DNA of 64,000 nt. It comes from Asanoa sp. WMMD1127 (lineage in GTDB: Bacteria > Actinomycetota > Actinomycetes > Mycobacteriales > Micromonosporaceae). A program made the translations under genes and the position numbers. The stretch covers positions 6,262,001 to 6,326,000 of the forward strand of contig NZ_JARUBP010000001.1 of NCBI RefSeq assembly GCF_029626225.1, in the 5' to 3' direction. The notes under the pieces were generated by a model that had not been told where the DNA came from, ran no database searches, and saw only the letters and a list, made by a program, of their open reading frames with translations. Position 1 is the stretch's first letter. Every line of letters begins with the position of its first letter. Of this stretch, positions 8,608-16,943 are shown one piece after another.

Positions 8608-8635
8608 TTGAAATCTGCATCGCCGGATATAGAAT
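8608..8635 (+). promoter_or_regulatory. Vegetative-type promoter of the Hsp20 gene
   Basis: TTGAAA (8608-8613) and TAGAAT (8630-8635) are separated by 16 bp, a near-consensus -35/-10 pair in an unusually AT-rich stretch. It points towards the Hsp20 gene at 8694. Just downstream an inverted repeat GCCAGG-N9-CCTGGC (8645-8665) could be an operator for the neighbouring MerR-type regulator; this is inference. Confidence 0.6.
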
Positions 8636-8693
8636 TTCCGCGTCGCCAGGCACAGGAAACCTGGCCACCCATACGACCGGAGGTGTGCTGATC

Positions 8694-9125
8694 ATGATGC
8701 GTTTCGACCCGTTCCGCGACTTCGACCGGCTCGCCAGCGAGGTGTTCGGCGCCGCCCGCACGCCCTCGCTCATGCCGATGGACTGCCTGCGCACCGGCGA
8801 CACGTTCGTCGTGCGCTTCGACATGCCGGGCATCGACGTCGACACCCTCGACGTCTCCGCCGAGAACAACACCCTGACCGTCCAGGCCGAGCGCCGCCGG
8901 CACGACCCGGACGACGCGACCTACCTGGTGTCCGAGCGGCAGGCCGGCACCTACCGGCGTCAGCTCGTGCTGGGTGAGGGCCTCGACATCGACGCGATCC
9001 GCGCCGAATACAGCGACGGCGTGCTGCACCTGACGATCCCGGTCGCCGAGCGGGCCAAGCCGCGCCGCATCGAGGTGACCCGCGCCGGCAACGACCACAA
9101 GGTCATCGAGGGCGCCAGCGCCTGA
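8694..9125 (+). CDS. Hsp20/alpha-crystallin family small heat-shock protein
   Basis: This 143-residue small heat-shock chaperone binds unfolding proteins as an ATP-independent holdase in the cytoplasm. The alpha-crystallin domain runs from about residue 40 (TFVVRFDMPGIDVDTLDVSA) to the end, with VLHLTIPVAE as the last conserved strand, followed by KPRRIEV. GGAGGT lies nine bases before ATG 8694; an upstream GTG at 8685 overlaps that ribosome-binding site and is unlikely. A MerR-type gene follows after a strong hairpin, as in many actinobacterial hsp18 loci. Confidence 0.92.
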   Translation: MMRFDPFRDFDRLASEVFGAARTPSLMPMDCLRTGDTFVVRFDMPGIDVDTLDVSAENNTLTVQAERRRHDPDDATYLVSERQAGTYRRQLVLGEGLDIDAIRAEYSDGVLHLTIPVAERAKPRRIEVTRAGNDHKVIEGASA

Positions 9126-9140
9126 GGAAAGCGACCGCGA

Positions 9141-9175
9141 CGGACCCGCCGGCCCCCGCTGCACCGGCGGGTCCG
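9141..9175 (+). terminator. Hairpin between Hsp20 and MerR genes
   Basis: Arms CGGACCCGCCGG (9141-9152) and CCGGCGGGTCCG (9164-9175) pair perfectly over 12 bp with an 11-base loop. There is no U-tract, as is usual in this composition. It may terminate or attenuate the hsp20 transcript before the MerR gene. Confidence 0.65.
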
Positions 9176-9190
9176 CGATCAGGAGGAACC

Positions 9191-9505
9191 ATGCAGACAC
9201 CCGGCGCCGGCGCGCTCGACGACGCGAACTATCCCGCGTACGCGATGGGCGCCGCCGCCGACACCCTCGGTGTCACGCCCGCGTTCCTCCGCGCCGTCGA
9301 GCAGGCCGGGCTCTTCGAGGCGCACCGGTCCGGTGGCGGCCACCGCCGCTACAGCCGCGCCGACCTGCAGCGGGCCGACCGCGCCCGGCATCTCGTCGAC
9401 GACGGGCTGCGGCTGGACGCGGCCGTCCGGATCGTGAGCCTCGAATACCAGCTCGCCGCGGCGACGACGATGATCGAGGTGCTCCGCCGCCGCCTCGGCG
9501 AGTGA
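9191..9505 (+). CDS. MerR-family helix-turn-helix regulator (HspR-like position)
   Basis: This 104-residue protein is essentially a MerR DNA-binding domain. YAMGAAADTLGVTPAFLRAVEQAGLFEAHRSGGGHRRYSRADL holds the helix-turn-helix and wing, followed by a short helical tail (LEYQQLAAATTMIEVL-like) that can dimerise. No effector domain or cysteine cluster is present. AGGAGGA sits just upstream of ATG 9191. Its place after hsp20 suggests it regulates the chaperone gene, like HspR, although the canonical HAIR repeat was not seen upstream. Its stop directly abuts the stop of the convergent MFS gene. Confidence 0.85.
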   Translation: MQTPGAGALDDANYPAYAMGAAADTLGVTPAFLRAVEQAGLFEAHRSGGGHRRYSRADLQRADRARHLVDDGLRLDAAVRIVSLEYQLAAATTMIEVLRRRLGE

Positions 9506-10756
9506 TCACACCGGCTCTTCGACCGGAGCGGCCTTCGGCTCGGCCGACTGCGCCGGCGCCGGCCGCACGTCCAGATCGCGCCACGCCGGCTGGATCAATG
9601 GCAGCAGCGTGACCGCCAGATAGAGCAGACCGGTGCCGATCAACGCCACGTGTACGCCCACCGCGCCCGCCGCCGCGCCGCCGAGCAGGCCGCCGAGCGG
9701 TATGCCGGCCCAGGTCACCGCCGTGAGCGCGCCCTGCACGCGGGCCATCATGTGCGCCGGAACCCGCTCGTAGATGACCGCGCCGAGGATCGGGTTGATC
9801 GCCGCGATGCCCAGGCCGGCAGCGAACGAGACGGCGTAGAGCAGCCACACCTCGTCGCTGAACCCGGCGGCGAGATAGCGGGGCGCGCCGCCGACCATGA
9901 ACCCGATGGTGAACAGGGCCCAGCGCGGTGCCCGCGGCGCGTACGCCGTGAAGACGATGTTGCCCAGCACCGCGCCGATCCCGAACGACGCGCTGGCCAG
10001 CCCGAGCAGGACGGGCGAACCGAGCAGCTTGGCCCAGGTGGGCAACAACACCGAGTTGTACGCCGCGTCGAAGAGGTTGGTCGCGAAGATCATGACGACG
10101 ACCGCCCCGACCAGCCGGTCACGGCGCAGGAAGGTCAGACCGGACCGCAGAGCCTTGGCGTACGGCTCGTGCTCCTCGGGCGCTTCGGCCGGTGGCACGC
10201 GGACCAGCAGGAGTACGACCACCGCACCGAAGGCGAAAGTGGCCGCGTCGAAGAGCAGCACGATCGGCGCGTCGAGAACCGCGAGGAGCGCGCCGCCGGC
10301 CGGGGCGCCGAGCAGCGTGGCCAGCCGGTGCAGCCCGTCCTGGAGGCTGGCGGCCCGGGTCATCTCCATCCCGGACTCCCGGGCCACCCGCGGGAAGATC
10401 GCCTCCTTGGCGGTGTCGCTGAAACCGCGCAGGCCGCCCGCGATGCCGACCAGCACCAGCAGGCCCCCGAACCCGATCCGCTCGTGCAGCAGCGGGATCG
10501 CCGCCAGGGCGAGCGCGCTGACGGCGTCGGCGCCGACGCTGAACCGGCGCCCGCCGATGCGGTCGATCAGCGGACCGCCGGCGGCCGCGGCCAGCACGTA
10601 GGGCAGCATCTCGACGAACGCGACCACACCGGCGCGGGTGGCCGAACCGGTGCTGACCAGGACGAACCACGGCAGCGCGAGCGCGCTCATCCGGGTGCCG
10701 ACGGCCGAGATCGTGTCGGCCGTGAGCAGCGCTGTCAGGGCCCCGCGGCGGCTCAC
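9506..10756 (-). CDS. MFS transporter
   Basis: This 416-residue protein has about 12 transmembrane helices and resembles the MFS drug exporters of the MFS_3/enterobactin-exporter type. The first helix is ALTALLTADTISAVGTRMSALALPWFVL and the signature-like GGPLIDRIGGRRFS follows transmembrane helix 2. Proton-driven efflux of an unknown compound is likely. GTG 10756 overlaps the stop of the ArsR-type regulator gene by 4 bp, so regulator and pump form one operon. Confidence 0.85.
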   Translation of the reverse strand: MSRRGALTALLTADTISAVGTRMSALALPWFVLVSTGSATRAGVVAFVEMLPYVLAAAAGGPLIDRIGGRRFSVGADAVSALALAAIPLLHERIGFGGLLVLVGIAGGLRGFSDTAKEAIFPRVARESGMEMTRAASLQDGLHRLATLLGAPAGGALLAVLDAPIVLLFDAATFAFGAVVVLLLVRVPPAEAPEEHEPYAKALRSGLTFLRRDRLVGAVVVMIFATNLFDAAYNSVLLPTWAKLLGSPVLLGLASASFGIGAVLGNIVFTAYAPRAPRWALFTIGFMVGGAPRYLAAGFSDEVWLLYAVSFAAGLGIAAINPILGAVIYERVPAHMMARVQGALTAVTWAGIPLGGLLGGAAAGAVGVHVALIGTGLLYLAVTLLPLIQPAWRDLDVRPAPAQSAEPKAAPVEEPV

Positions 10757-11328
10757 CGGCCCTCCTCCGGCGGCTCCGGGAACGGCAGGATCTGCACCTG
10801 CAGCACGACCCGCTCGGCGCCCTCGGGGTGCGGGGTGTCGGCGTCGTCGCGCCGGTAGCGCTCCGCGAAGGCGAAAATCGCCTCGTGCAGCTCCTTGGCC
10901 TCGGCGGCCGTGAGCCGCAGCGGGAAGTCGCTGATCGTGAACGGCTCGATCCAGTGCGGCGGCAGTGACGCCATCTCGTCGAGGTAGCGGACGACGCGGT
11001 CCGCGTACTGGTTGGCGACGGCGCGCAGGTAGCCCTCCGTGTCAGCGGACGGCATCTCCGGGTTGATGTCGAGGCGGGTGCCGCGGTGGGCGGCCTTCCA
11101 CCAGCGCTCGCGGCCGACGTTGCGCTCGGGGTCGTCGACCACGAAGCCGTAGTTGGCCAGGATCCGCAGGTGGTAGCTGGTCGCCCCGGTCGACTGGCCC
11201 AGCCGCTCGGCCAGCGTGGTCGCTGTCGCCGGGCCGTGTTCGCGCAGCAGGCCGAGGATGCGGACCCGCAGGGGGTGGGCCAGGCCCCGCAGCAGGGTGG
11301 CGTCGAGGTTCACTTCGCGGTCCGTCAT
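10753..11328 (-). CDS. ArsR-type winged-helix transcriptional regulator
   Basis: This 191-residue protein has an N-terminal winged helix (LDATLLRGLAHPLRVRILGLLREHGPATATTLAERLGQSTGATSYHLRIL, about residues 8-57) of the HTH_20/ArsR type. A C-terminal half of about 110 residues, probably a ligand or dimerisation region, follows. No metal-binding cysteines are seen, so a metal sensor is unlikely. ATG 11328 starts the conserved domain. It is co-transcribed with the MFS pump and is preceded by a phased CTTTGC array that is a convincing operator, suggesting the pump is derepressed by its substrate. Confidence 0.87.
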   Translation of the reverse strand: MTDREVNLDATLLRGLAHPLRVRILGLLREHGPATATTLAERLGQSTGATSYHLRILANYGFVVDDPERNVGRERWWKAAHRGTRLDINPEMPSADTEGYLRAVANQYADRVVRYLDEMASLPPHWIEPFTISDFPLRLTAAEAKELHEAIFAFAERYRRDDADTPHPEGAERVVLQVQILPFPEPPEEGR

Positions 11329-11330
11329 GT

Positions 11331-11378
11331 ATGCAAAGCTATCTTTGCCAAGGAGTCTTTGCAAGTGTTGCTTTGCAT
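11331..11378. promoter_or_regulatory. Phased CTTTGC operator array
   Basis: ATGCAAAGC (11331-11339) and GCTTTGCAT (11370-11378) form a perfect inverted repeat. Within it CTTTGC recurs at 11343, 11357 and 11371, exactly 14 bp apart. The array lies between the divergent ArsR and winged-helix genes and probably binds the ArsR-type protein. Confidence 0.75.
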
Positions 11379-11419
11379 CGGGGCGGTTTCTGTCGGTGGG
11401 CCGTGCGACGATCCTTGGC

Positions 11420-12595
11420 GTGACGCGACACATCGACGTGACCGAGCACCGGGCCCGCCTGGCCGTGCGACATCGCCTGGCCGGCCCGTCCGCCCACGAC
11501 CCGGTCGAGGTCACCCGCGACCTCGTCGTGCTGCACGCCACCGACGCGGCCACCGTCTATCTGGGCGCCGCGGCGCGGATGCACGCGCCGGTCATCAAGG
11601 ACATCGAGCACGCGTTATACGCGGACCGCACGCTGATCCGGATGCTCGGCATGCGCCGCACGATGTTCATCGCCCCCGTCGAGCACGCCCCGATCGTGCA
11701 GGCGGCCTGCACCGACGCGATCGCCGTAGTGCAACGCAAGCTGCTCCTCAAGCACCTGGCCGAGGCGGGCCACGACTACGGCGACGACTGGCTGCGCGAC
11801 GTCGAGCAGGGCACGCTGGCCGCGCTGCGGTCCCGCGGCTCGGCCACCGCGGCGCAGCTGGCGGCCGACGAACCGCGCCTACGCACGCTGCTGTCGATCG
11901 ACGAGGACAAGAGCTACGGCGCGAAGCCGGCGATCACCTCCCGCGTGCTCAACCTGCTGTCGATGCAGGGCCTGATCGTCCGCGGGCGACCGCGCGGCAC
12001 CTGGCTGTCCACCCAATACGAGTGGGCGCCGGCCGAGGCCTGGGTCGAGGGCGGCCTGCACCGCCACGACGCGCCGACCGCGCGGGCGGAGCTGGCCCGA
12101 CTATGGCTGGCCCGGTTCGGGCCCGGCACGCCGGCCGACCTCAAGTGGTGGACGGGCTGGACCGGCGCGCAGACCAAGGCCGCGCTGGCCGCCCTCGACG
12201 TCGAAACGGTCACCCTCGACGGCGGCGAGACCGGCGTGGTCCTGGCGTCCGACATCGCGCCCGTCGAGGCGCCCGAGCCGTGGGTGGCGCTGCTGCCCGC
12301 GCTCGATCCGACGATCATGGGTTGGGTCGGCCGCGAGTGGTATCTGGGGCCGCACGCGCCGGCGCTGTTCGACCGCTCGGGCAACCCCGGGCCGACGGTA
12401 TGGGTCAACGGGCGGGTCGTGGGTGGCTGGACGCAGCGCCCCGACGGTCGAGTCGTCCACCGGCTGCTCGAAGAGGTGCCGGCCGCCACCGCGAAGCGGA
12501 TCACCGCGGCCGCCGGCGAGCTCGAGGACTGGCTGGGCGACGCCCGGGTCAAGCCGAAGTTCCGCACGCCGCTGGAGAAGGAGCTCGCCGGCTAG
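11420..12595 (+). CDS. Winged-helix DNA-binding domain protein (HTH_42/AlkZ-like)
   Basis: This 391-residue protein of the HTH_42 (DUF1006) superfamily includes the AlkZ DNA glycosylases. It starts VTRHIDVTEHRARLAVRHRLAGPSAHDPVEVTRDLVVLHATDAATVYLGAAAR and has the conserved LHATDAATVYLG and MLGMRRTMF segments. The catalytic Q-x-Q of true AlkZ enzymes was not identified, so glycosylase activity is not claimed. GTG 11420 was chosen because upstream codons overlap the operator and the divergent gene. Its promoter region is shared with the ArsR/MFS operon. Confidence 0.8.
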   Translation: MTRHIDVTEHRARLAVRHRLAGPSAHDPVEVTRDLVVLHATDAATVYLGAAARMHAPVIKDIEHALYADRTLIRMLGMRRTMFIAPVEHAPIVQAACTDAIAVVQRKLLLKHLAEAGHDYGDDWLRDVEQGTLAALRSRGSATAAQLAADEPRLRTLLSIDEDKSYGAKPAITSRVLNLLSMQGLIVRGRPRGTWLSTQYEWAPAEAWVEGGLHRHDAPTARAELARLWLARFGPGTPADLKWWTGWTGAQTKAALAALDVETVTLDGGETGVVLASDIAPVEAPEPWVALLPALDPTIMGWVGREWYLGPHAPALFDRSGNPGPTVWVNGRVVGGWTQRPDGRVVHRLLEEVPAATAKRITAAAGELEDWLGDARVKPKFRTPLEKELAG

Positions 12596-12660
12596 GACCG
12601 CTCGGCCCGCTGCCGGATCAGCTCCTCGACCGCGCTGCGCAGCGTGGTCTGGCGCGGGTG
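12592..12660 (-). pseudogene. Possible 3' remnant of an unidentified gene
   Basis: Read on the reverse strand, the bases before a TAG at 12594-12592 give RQTTLRSAVEELIRQRAERS, which looks like a protein C-terminus. Upstream the frame dissolves into arginine/proline-rich low-complexity sequence. No start or recognisable domain is present. It may be a degraded gene end or a chance reading. Confidence 0.25.
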
Positions 12661-12713
12661 CGGCGCGACGCACCGAAGCGATGCGGCGCGAGGCGCGGCT
12701 GCAGCGCAAGCGT

Positions 12714-12780
12714 GCGGCACGAGGTGCGGCACGAGGTGCGGCGCGGGTGCGGCGCGGGTGCGGCGCGGGTGCGGCGCGAG
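12714..12780. repeat. 11-12-bp GC-rich tandem repeat
   Basis: Two copies of GCGGCACGAGGT are followed by three copies of GCGGCGCGGGT and a partial sixth. The surrounding 12596-12974, between convergent genes, is the same kind of sequence (repeated GCGGCGCGAGG, GTGCGG and GCGAGC words). Apart from the doubtful 3' remnant at 12592-12660 I see nothing else there. Confidence 0.85.
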
Positions 12781-12974
12781 GCCCGCTGAATCGATGCCGC
12801 GCACGGCGCGGCCCGCGGCATCGGGTGCGGAGCACGGTGCTCGGGGTGGCAGGGCTCGCGCAGCGCGGAGAGCGGTCCGGCGTGGCCGGACGAGGCGCCT
12901 TTGCAGTGCAAGCGTGCGACGCGCAGCGTGGCTCGCGGAGTGCAGCGCGTGGGCTAGCGTGCGGGCGCGGCGGC

Positions 12975-13955
12975 TCAGGGGGTGCGGCGGGCGCGGGCGG
13001 ACCAGATGGCGTAGGCCGGGTCGCGGTCGAGGTTGTGGCGGTCGCGGTCGTAGCGGCGGGTCGTGCGCGGGTCCGCGTGTCCCATCGCGTCCTGGACGTC
13101 CTCCAGGGCGACGCCTTCCGCACGCGCCGTCGTAGCGAACGCGTGCCGCAACGAGTGCGGCGACAGCCTGTCGGCGGCCGGGATGCCGGCCTCCCGGGCC
13201 ACCTTGCGGACGAGCCGGAACACCGCGTGTCGGTCCAAACGCCCGCCCGACGCCGTGGCCAGCAGCGGACCGGTCAGCTCCGCGACCGGGACGCCGCCGG
13301 CCGCCGCGCGTTCGGCCAGATACGCGTCGACCGCCGCCGCCGTGCCGGGGGTCAGCGCCCGCCGGCGGTGCTTGCCGCCCTTGCCGGTGAAGCGGATGCT
13401 GCGGTGCCCGCGCTCCTCCCCCAGGTCTGCCACATCCAGCGAGACGAGCTCGCCCACCCGCAGGCCGAGATCGGCCAGCAGCGCCAGGGCGGCGCGGGTC
13501 CGGGCGGCGGTCGGGCCCGTCATAGCGGCCGCCGACCGCAGCAGCGCGTCGACCTCCTCCGGCGCTAGGCCGACGGTTGCCGAGTGGTCGCGGTCGACCC
13601 GGGGACGGTCGGCGCCGGCCACCGGGTTCGCGTCGAGGGCGCGGAGTTTGACGAGGAAGTCGTACCAGCTCGACAGGGCCGATATCTTCCGGGCGACCGT
13701 CGTGGGCGCGGCGGTCTCCTCCGCATGGCGGGCATAGGCATTCACGTCGAGGAACGACGCGGCCAGCGGATCGACACCGTGGTCCGTGCACCAGCGCAGC
13801 CAGGCGCTCACGTCCCGCCTGTAGGCCGCTCGCGTGTGGACCGACAGCCGCCGGTTGGCGAGCCAGGCGTCGGTGAACTCGCCCGCACCGGTACGCGGCG
13901 CCGGCACGCCGCGGGCTGCCGGCACGAGCGAGGTCACGCGGCGAACGCTAGCCAC
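12975..13955 (-). CDS. Tyrosine recombinase (XerC/XerD-like)
   Basis: This 326-residue site-specific recombinase has an N-terminal SAM-like DNA-binding domain at about residues 25-110 and a catalytic domain at 125-305. All catalytic residues are visible: R166 (LGLRVGEL), K192 (GKGGKHR), H267-x2-R270 (SPHSLRHAF), H293 (MGHADPRTT) and the nucleophile Y302. The length is close to XerC/D, but the N-terminus and location do not prove it is the chromosome-dimer resolution enzyme; a phage or element integrase is possible. No tRNA gene, attachment-site repeat or other phage gene is adjacent. The gene faces the low-complexity tract at its 3' end. Confidence 0.88.
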   Translation of the reverse strand: MASVRRVTSLVPAARGVPAPRTGAGEFTDAWLANRRLSVHTRAAYRRDVSAWLRWCTDHGVDPLAASFLDVNAYARHAEETAAPTTVARKISALSSWYDFLVKLRALDANPVAGADRPRVDRDHSATVGLAPEEVDALLRSAAAMTGPTAARTRAALALLADLGLRVGELVSLDVADLGEERGHRSIRFTGKGGKHRRRALTPGTAAAVDAYLAERAAAGGVPVAELTGPLLATASGGRLDRHAVFRLVRKVAREAGIPAADRLSPHSLRHAFATTARAEGVALEDVQDAMGHADPRTTRRYDRDRHNLDRDPAYAIWSARARRTP

Positions 13956-13991
13956 GGTTCGCCGCGGCGGCCCGCCGCCACGCCGCGCCGC

Positions 13992-14777
13992 TCACCGGGA
14001 CGTCGCGAACTTCGCCGGCGTCGTGCCGAGGTAGCGGCGGAACGTTCTCGTCAGGTGGGCCTGGTCGTAGAAGCCCGCCGCCGCTGCGACCGACGCCGCC
14101 GGCTGTCCCGCCAGCAGCAGCCGCCGGGCGCGGTCGACGCGGCGGCCGACCAGATAGGCATGCGGTGGCAGCCCGAACGCCGCCGTGAACGCCCGCACCA
14201 GATGGGTCGGGTGCGCCCCCAACGACTCGGCCGCCGCGGCCAGGGTCAGACCGGCCGGCACGTGCGCGTCCAGCAGATCACGCAGGTCCCGCGCCAGACC
14301 GCGGCCCGGCGACGGCGCCGGCGCCGCCCCGCCGAGGTGGCCGCGCAGCCGCTCCACGACCAGCGCCAGCCGGCTCTCCGCGTGCATCTCGTCACCCGGA
14401 CCGTCGAGCACCAGATGCAGCTCCGCGACCCGGCGCCGCAGCAGCGGATCGGCCAGCGCCGGATGGTCGACCGCCGCGCCCGTCAGGTCGCGACCCACCA
14501 CGTCGGCCTCCAGGTAGACGACCCGCTTCACGAAACCGGACGGCGTCGCGGCCCGGCCGTCGTGCGGCACGTCCGGCGGCAGCAGGGTGACCACGTCGGC
14601 GACCGCGCCGTGGCCGTGGCGGTCCAGGTCGTAGTGGATCGCGCCGTCGTCGACGACCAGCAGCGTCCACGCGTCGTGGGTGTGCGGAGGGTAGGCGTGC
14701 GTCACGAACCGGGCGTGCAGCACCTCGGCGACGCCGGGCACCGCCGGTCGCCAGGCCCGCAGCCGCTGGCCGTCCAT
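13992..14777 (-). CDS. AraC-family transcriptional regulator
   Basis: This 261-residue regulator has an N-terminal cupin-like arabinose-binding fold (HARFVTHAYPPHTHDAWTLLVVDDGAIHYDLD) and a C-terminal double helix-turn-helix in the last 100 residues (LAAAAESLGAHPTHLVRAFTAAFGLPPHAYLVGRRVDRARRLL...AGFYDQAHLTRTFRRYLGTTPAKF). ATG 14777 is used; an upstream in-frame GTG at 14792 is possible. It is divergent from the DUF2000 gene 50 bp away, a pairing I have seen repeatedly in Actinobacteria, so it probably controls that gene. Confidence 0.88.
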   Translation of the reverse strand: MDGQRLRAWRPAVPGVAEVLHARFVTHAYPPHTHDAWTLLVVDDGAIHYDLDRHGHGAVADVVTLLPPDVPHDGRAATPSGFVKRVVYLEADVVGRDLTGAAVDHPALADPLLRRRVAELHLVLDGPGDEMHAESRLALVVERLRGHLGGAAPAPSPGRGLARDLRDLLDAHVPAGLTLAAAAESLGAHPTHLVRAFTAAFGLPPHAYLVGRRVDRARRLLLAGQPAASVAAAAGFYDQAHLTRTFRRYLGTTPAKFATSR

Positions 14778-14827
14778 GTCAGGAACGTACAAGACCGGCC
14801 ACCCGGACCGGCGGCACGCTACTACGC

Positions 14828-15241
14828 ATGCTGAGGTTCGACACCAAGATCGCCGTGCTGCTCCGGGACGACCTGGCCGGGTGGCAGCGGCTCAACGTGA
14901 CCGCGTTCCTGGTCAGCGGCATCGCCGGCACGCGGCCCGAGACGATCGGCCAGCCGTACGCGGATGCGGACGGCACCCCGTACCTCCCGATGTTCCGGCA
15001 GCCCGTGCTGGTCTTCGCCGGTGCCGCCGCGCTGCTCACGACCGCGAGGGAGCGGGCGCTGCGCCGCGGCCTGACGCCGGCGGTGTTCACCGCGGACCTG
15101 TTCGCGACCGGCAACGACGCCGACAACCGGGCCGCGGTCGCCGCCGTCCACGCCGACAAGCTGGACCTCGTCGGCATCGCCGTGCACGGCCCCCGCGCCG
15201 ACGTCGACAAGATCCTCAAGGGCGCGACCCTGCACCCTTAG
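14828..15241 (+). CDS. DUF2000 family protein
   Basis: This 137-residue protein of the DUF2000 family begins MLRFDTKIAVLLRDDLAGWQRLNVTAFLVSGIAG, followed by the typical PYLPMFRQPVLVFAG segment. The fold is related to peptidyl-tRNA hydrolase 2-like proteins; the function is unknown. ATG 14828 lies 50 bp from the divergent AraC gene. Its last 26 bp overlap the 3' end of the convergent XRE-cupin gene. Confidence 0.85.
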   Translation: MLRFDTKIAVLLRDDLAGWQRLNVTAFLVSGIAGTRPETIGQPYADADGTPYLPMFRQPVLVFAGAAALLTTARERALRRGLTPAVFTADLFATGNDADNRAAVAAVHADKLDLVGIAVHGPRADVDKILKGATLHP

Positions 15242-15794
15242 GCCGCGCCCGCACGTGCATCCGCTCCCCCTGCGGCCCGAACAGGCTGAGCACCTCGGCC
15301 GGCTCGGCGAAGGGATTGCTGATCGCGTGCGGCGTCCGCGTGTCGAACTCCGCCGCCTCCCCGTCACGCAGGGTCAGATCATGATCCCCGAGCTGCAGGC
15401 GTACGCGGCCGGAGAGCACGTACATCCACTCGTACCCCTCGTGTCGTTGCAGCTCGTGGTCGTGTCCCGGGTAGCGGGCCGGCAGGATCTGCTTGAACGC
15501 CTGCAGCCCACCCGGTCGGCGGCTCAGCGGCAGCCACGTGACGGCGCCGTGCCGGATCGGGCGGGCGTGCACGCGCGGGTCGCCGGTCTCGGGCGCGCCG
15601 ACCAGCTCGTCGAGCGGCACCTGGTGCGCCCGGGCCAGCGGCAGCAGCAGCTCGAGCGTCGGTCGGCGGCGGCCGGCCTCCAGACGCGACAGGGTGCTGA
15701 CCGAGATGCCGGTCGTTTCGGAGAGCTCGGCCAGGGTGGCGCCACGTTGCTTGCGCAGCGCCCGCAACCGTTCGCCGACCGTACGCGGGTCCAT
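15216..15794 (-). CDS. XRE-family regulator with C-terminal cupin domain
   Basis: This 192-residue protein has a helix-turn-helix at residues 5-60 (VGERLRALRKQRGATLAELSETTGISVSTLSRLEAGRRRPTLELLLPLA). A cupin domain at about residues 105-180 includes PGHDHELQRHEGYEWMYVLSGRVRLQLGD. These XRE-cupin regulators sense small molecules through the cupin barrel. It is divergent from the flavin oxidoreductase gene, the probable target. Confidence 0.88.
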   Translation of the reverse strand: MDPRTVGERLRALRKQRGATLAELSETTGISVSTLSRLEAGRRRPTLELLLPLARAHQVPLDELVGAPETGDPRVHARPIRHGAVTWLPLSRRPGGLQAFKQILPARYPGHDHELQRHEGYEWMYVLSGRVRLQLGDHDLTLRDGEAAEFDTRTPHAISNPFAEPAEVLSLFGPQGERMHVRARPKGAGSRP

Positions 15795-15862
15795 GTGCTC
15801 AAATTTGCCAGAGCGGCAACGAATGTTGCCACCGTCCCGCCAGCCGAGCGACCGTGGACCGC

Positions 15863-16786
15863 ATGGAAACGTATGACGTCATCGTCGTCGGCGGCGGCCC
15901 CGCTGGGCTGGCCGGCGCGCTCACCCTGGCCCGCGCGCGGCGCTCCGTGCTGGTCGTCGACAATGGCACCCCGCGCAACGCGGCCGCCGGCCACGTGCAC
16001 AACTTCCTCACCCGCGACGGCACGCCGCCCGCGGAGCTGCTCGCCCTCGGCCGGTCCGAGGTCGCGGGCTACGGCGCCACCTTCGTCACGGGTACGGCCA
16101 TCGCGGCCAAGCCCGACGGCGACGGCTTCACGGTCGCGCTCGACGACGGTCGGGAACTGCGGGCGCGCCGGCTCCTGGTGACGACCGGGCTGACCGACGA
16201 GCTGCCCGACATCCCCGGCGTGGCCGGGCGGTTGGGCCGGGATGTGCTGCACTGCCCGTACTGCCATGGTTGGGAGGTCCGCGACCAGGCGATCGGCATC
16301 ATCGCGACCACGCCGGCGGTCACCCACCCGGCCCTTTTGTGGCGGCAGTGGAGCGCCGACGTCACCGTGGTCCTCCACGGCCAGCCGGCCCCGAGCGCCG
16401 AGGACGCGAAACTGCTCGCCGCCCGCGGCGTCACCGTCGTCGACGAGCGCATCACCGCCCTCGACCCGGACCGCACCGCCCACCTGTCCGGCGGCGACAC
16501 CCTGACCCGCGACGTGTGGGTGACGCCGACCCGGATGACGGCCCGCGACGAACTGCTGAGCGGCCTGGGCGTGGAGACCGAGCCGGTGAAGATGGGGGAC
16601 GTCGAGGTCGGCGTGGCCGTCAAGGCCGACGCCAACGGGGCCACGTCCGTGCCGGGCGTCTATGTCGCCGGCAACGTCACCGACCTGCGCGCCCAGGTGA
16701 TCGTCAGCGCGGCCGCGGGCCTGAACGCCGGCGCCATGATCAACGCCGACCTGGTGATGGCGGACGCCCACGCCGCGGCCGGCTAG
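15863..16786 (+). CDS. Thioredoxin reductase-like FAD/NAD(P) oxidoreductase
   Basis: This 307-residue flavoprotein has an FAD-binding GGGPAG at residues 10-15, an NAD(P) domain in the middle and the redox pair C131-x2-C134 in CPYCHGWE. The final FAD segment is VPGVYVAGNVTD. CPYCHGWE is the signature of the branch that includes dithiol oxidases and ferredoxin-dependent reductases as well as thioredoxin reductases. No thioredoxin gene is adjacent, so the partner is unknown. ATG 15863 starts METYDVIVVGGG; GTG 15854 would add three residues. It is probably controlled by the divergent XRE-cupin protein. Confidence 0.85.
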   Translation: METYDVIVVGGGPAGLAGALTLARARRSVLVVDNGTPRNAAAGHVHNFLTRDGTPPAELLALGRSEVAGYGATFVTGTAIAAKPDGDGFTVALDDGRELRARRLLVTTGLTDELPDIPGVAGRLGRDVLHCPYCHGWEVRDQAIGIIATTPAVTHPALLWRQWSADVTVVLHGQPAPSAEDAKLLAARGVTVVDERITALDPDRTAHLSGGDTLTRDVWVTPTRMTARDELLSGLGVETEPVKMGDVEVGVAVKADANGATSVPGVYVAGNVTDLRAQVIVSAAAGLNAGAMINADLVMADAHAAAG

Positions 16787-16804
16787 GTCGGAACGCTGGT
16801 TGCC

Positions 16805-16832
16805 GGCACGGCACCGAGGTCTGCGCCGTGCC
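16805..16832 (+). terminator. Hairpin after the flavin oxidoreductase gene
   Basis: GGCACGGC (16805-16812) and GCCGTGCC (16825-16832) pair perfectly around a 12-base loop, 19 bp after the stop codon. It is a plausible intrinsic terminator without a U-tract. Confidence 0.5.
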
Positions 16833-16943
16833 ACGCGGGCGGCCGGCCGCGTCGGTCGCCCAGCGGACCGAGCGGCCGGCGCAACGCGGTGCCGCGCGGA
16901 CACCAGCAGGCCGCGTCGCCCGCAGGGACCGGCCGAGGCGGAC

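Noticed and set aside
12975-13955. Integrase as evidence of a prophage or genomic island
   Set aside because: Neighbouring genes are ordinary chromosomal ones, with no tRNA, attachment repeats or phage genes.
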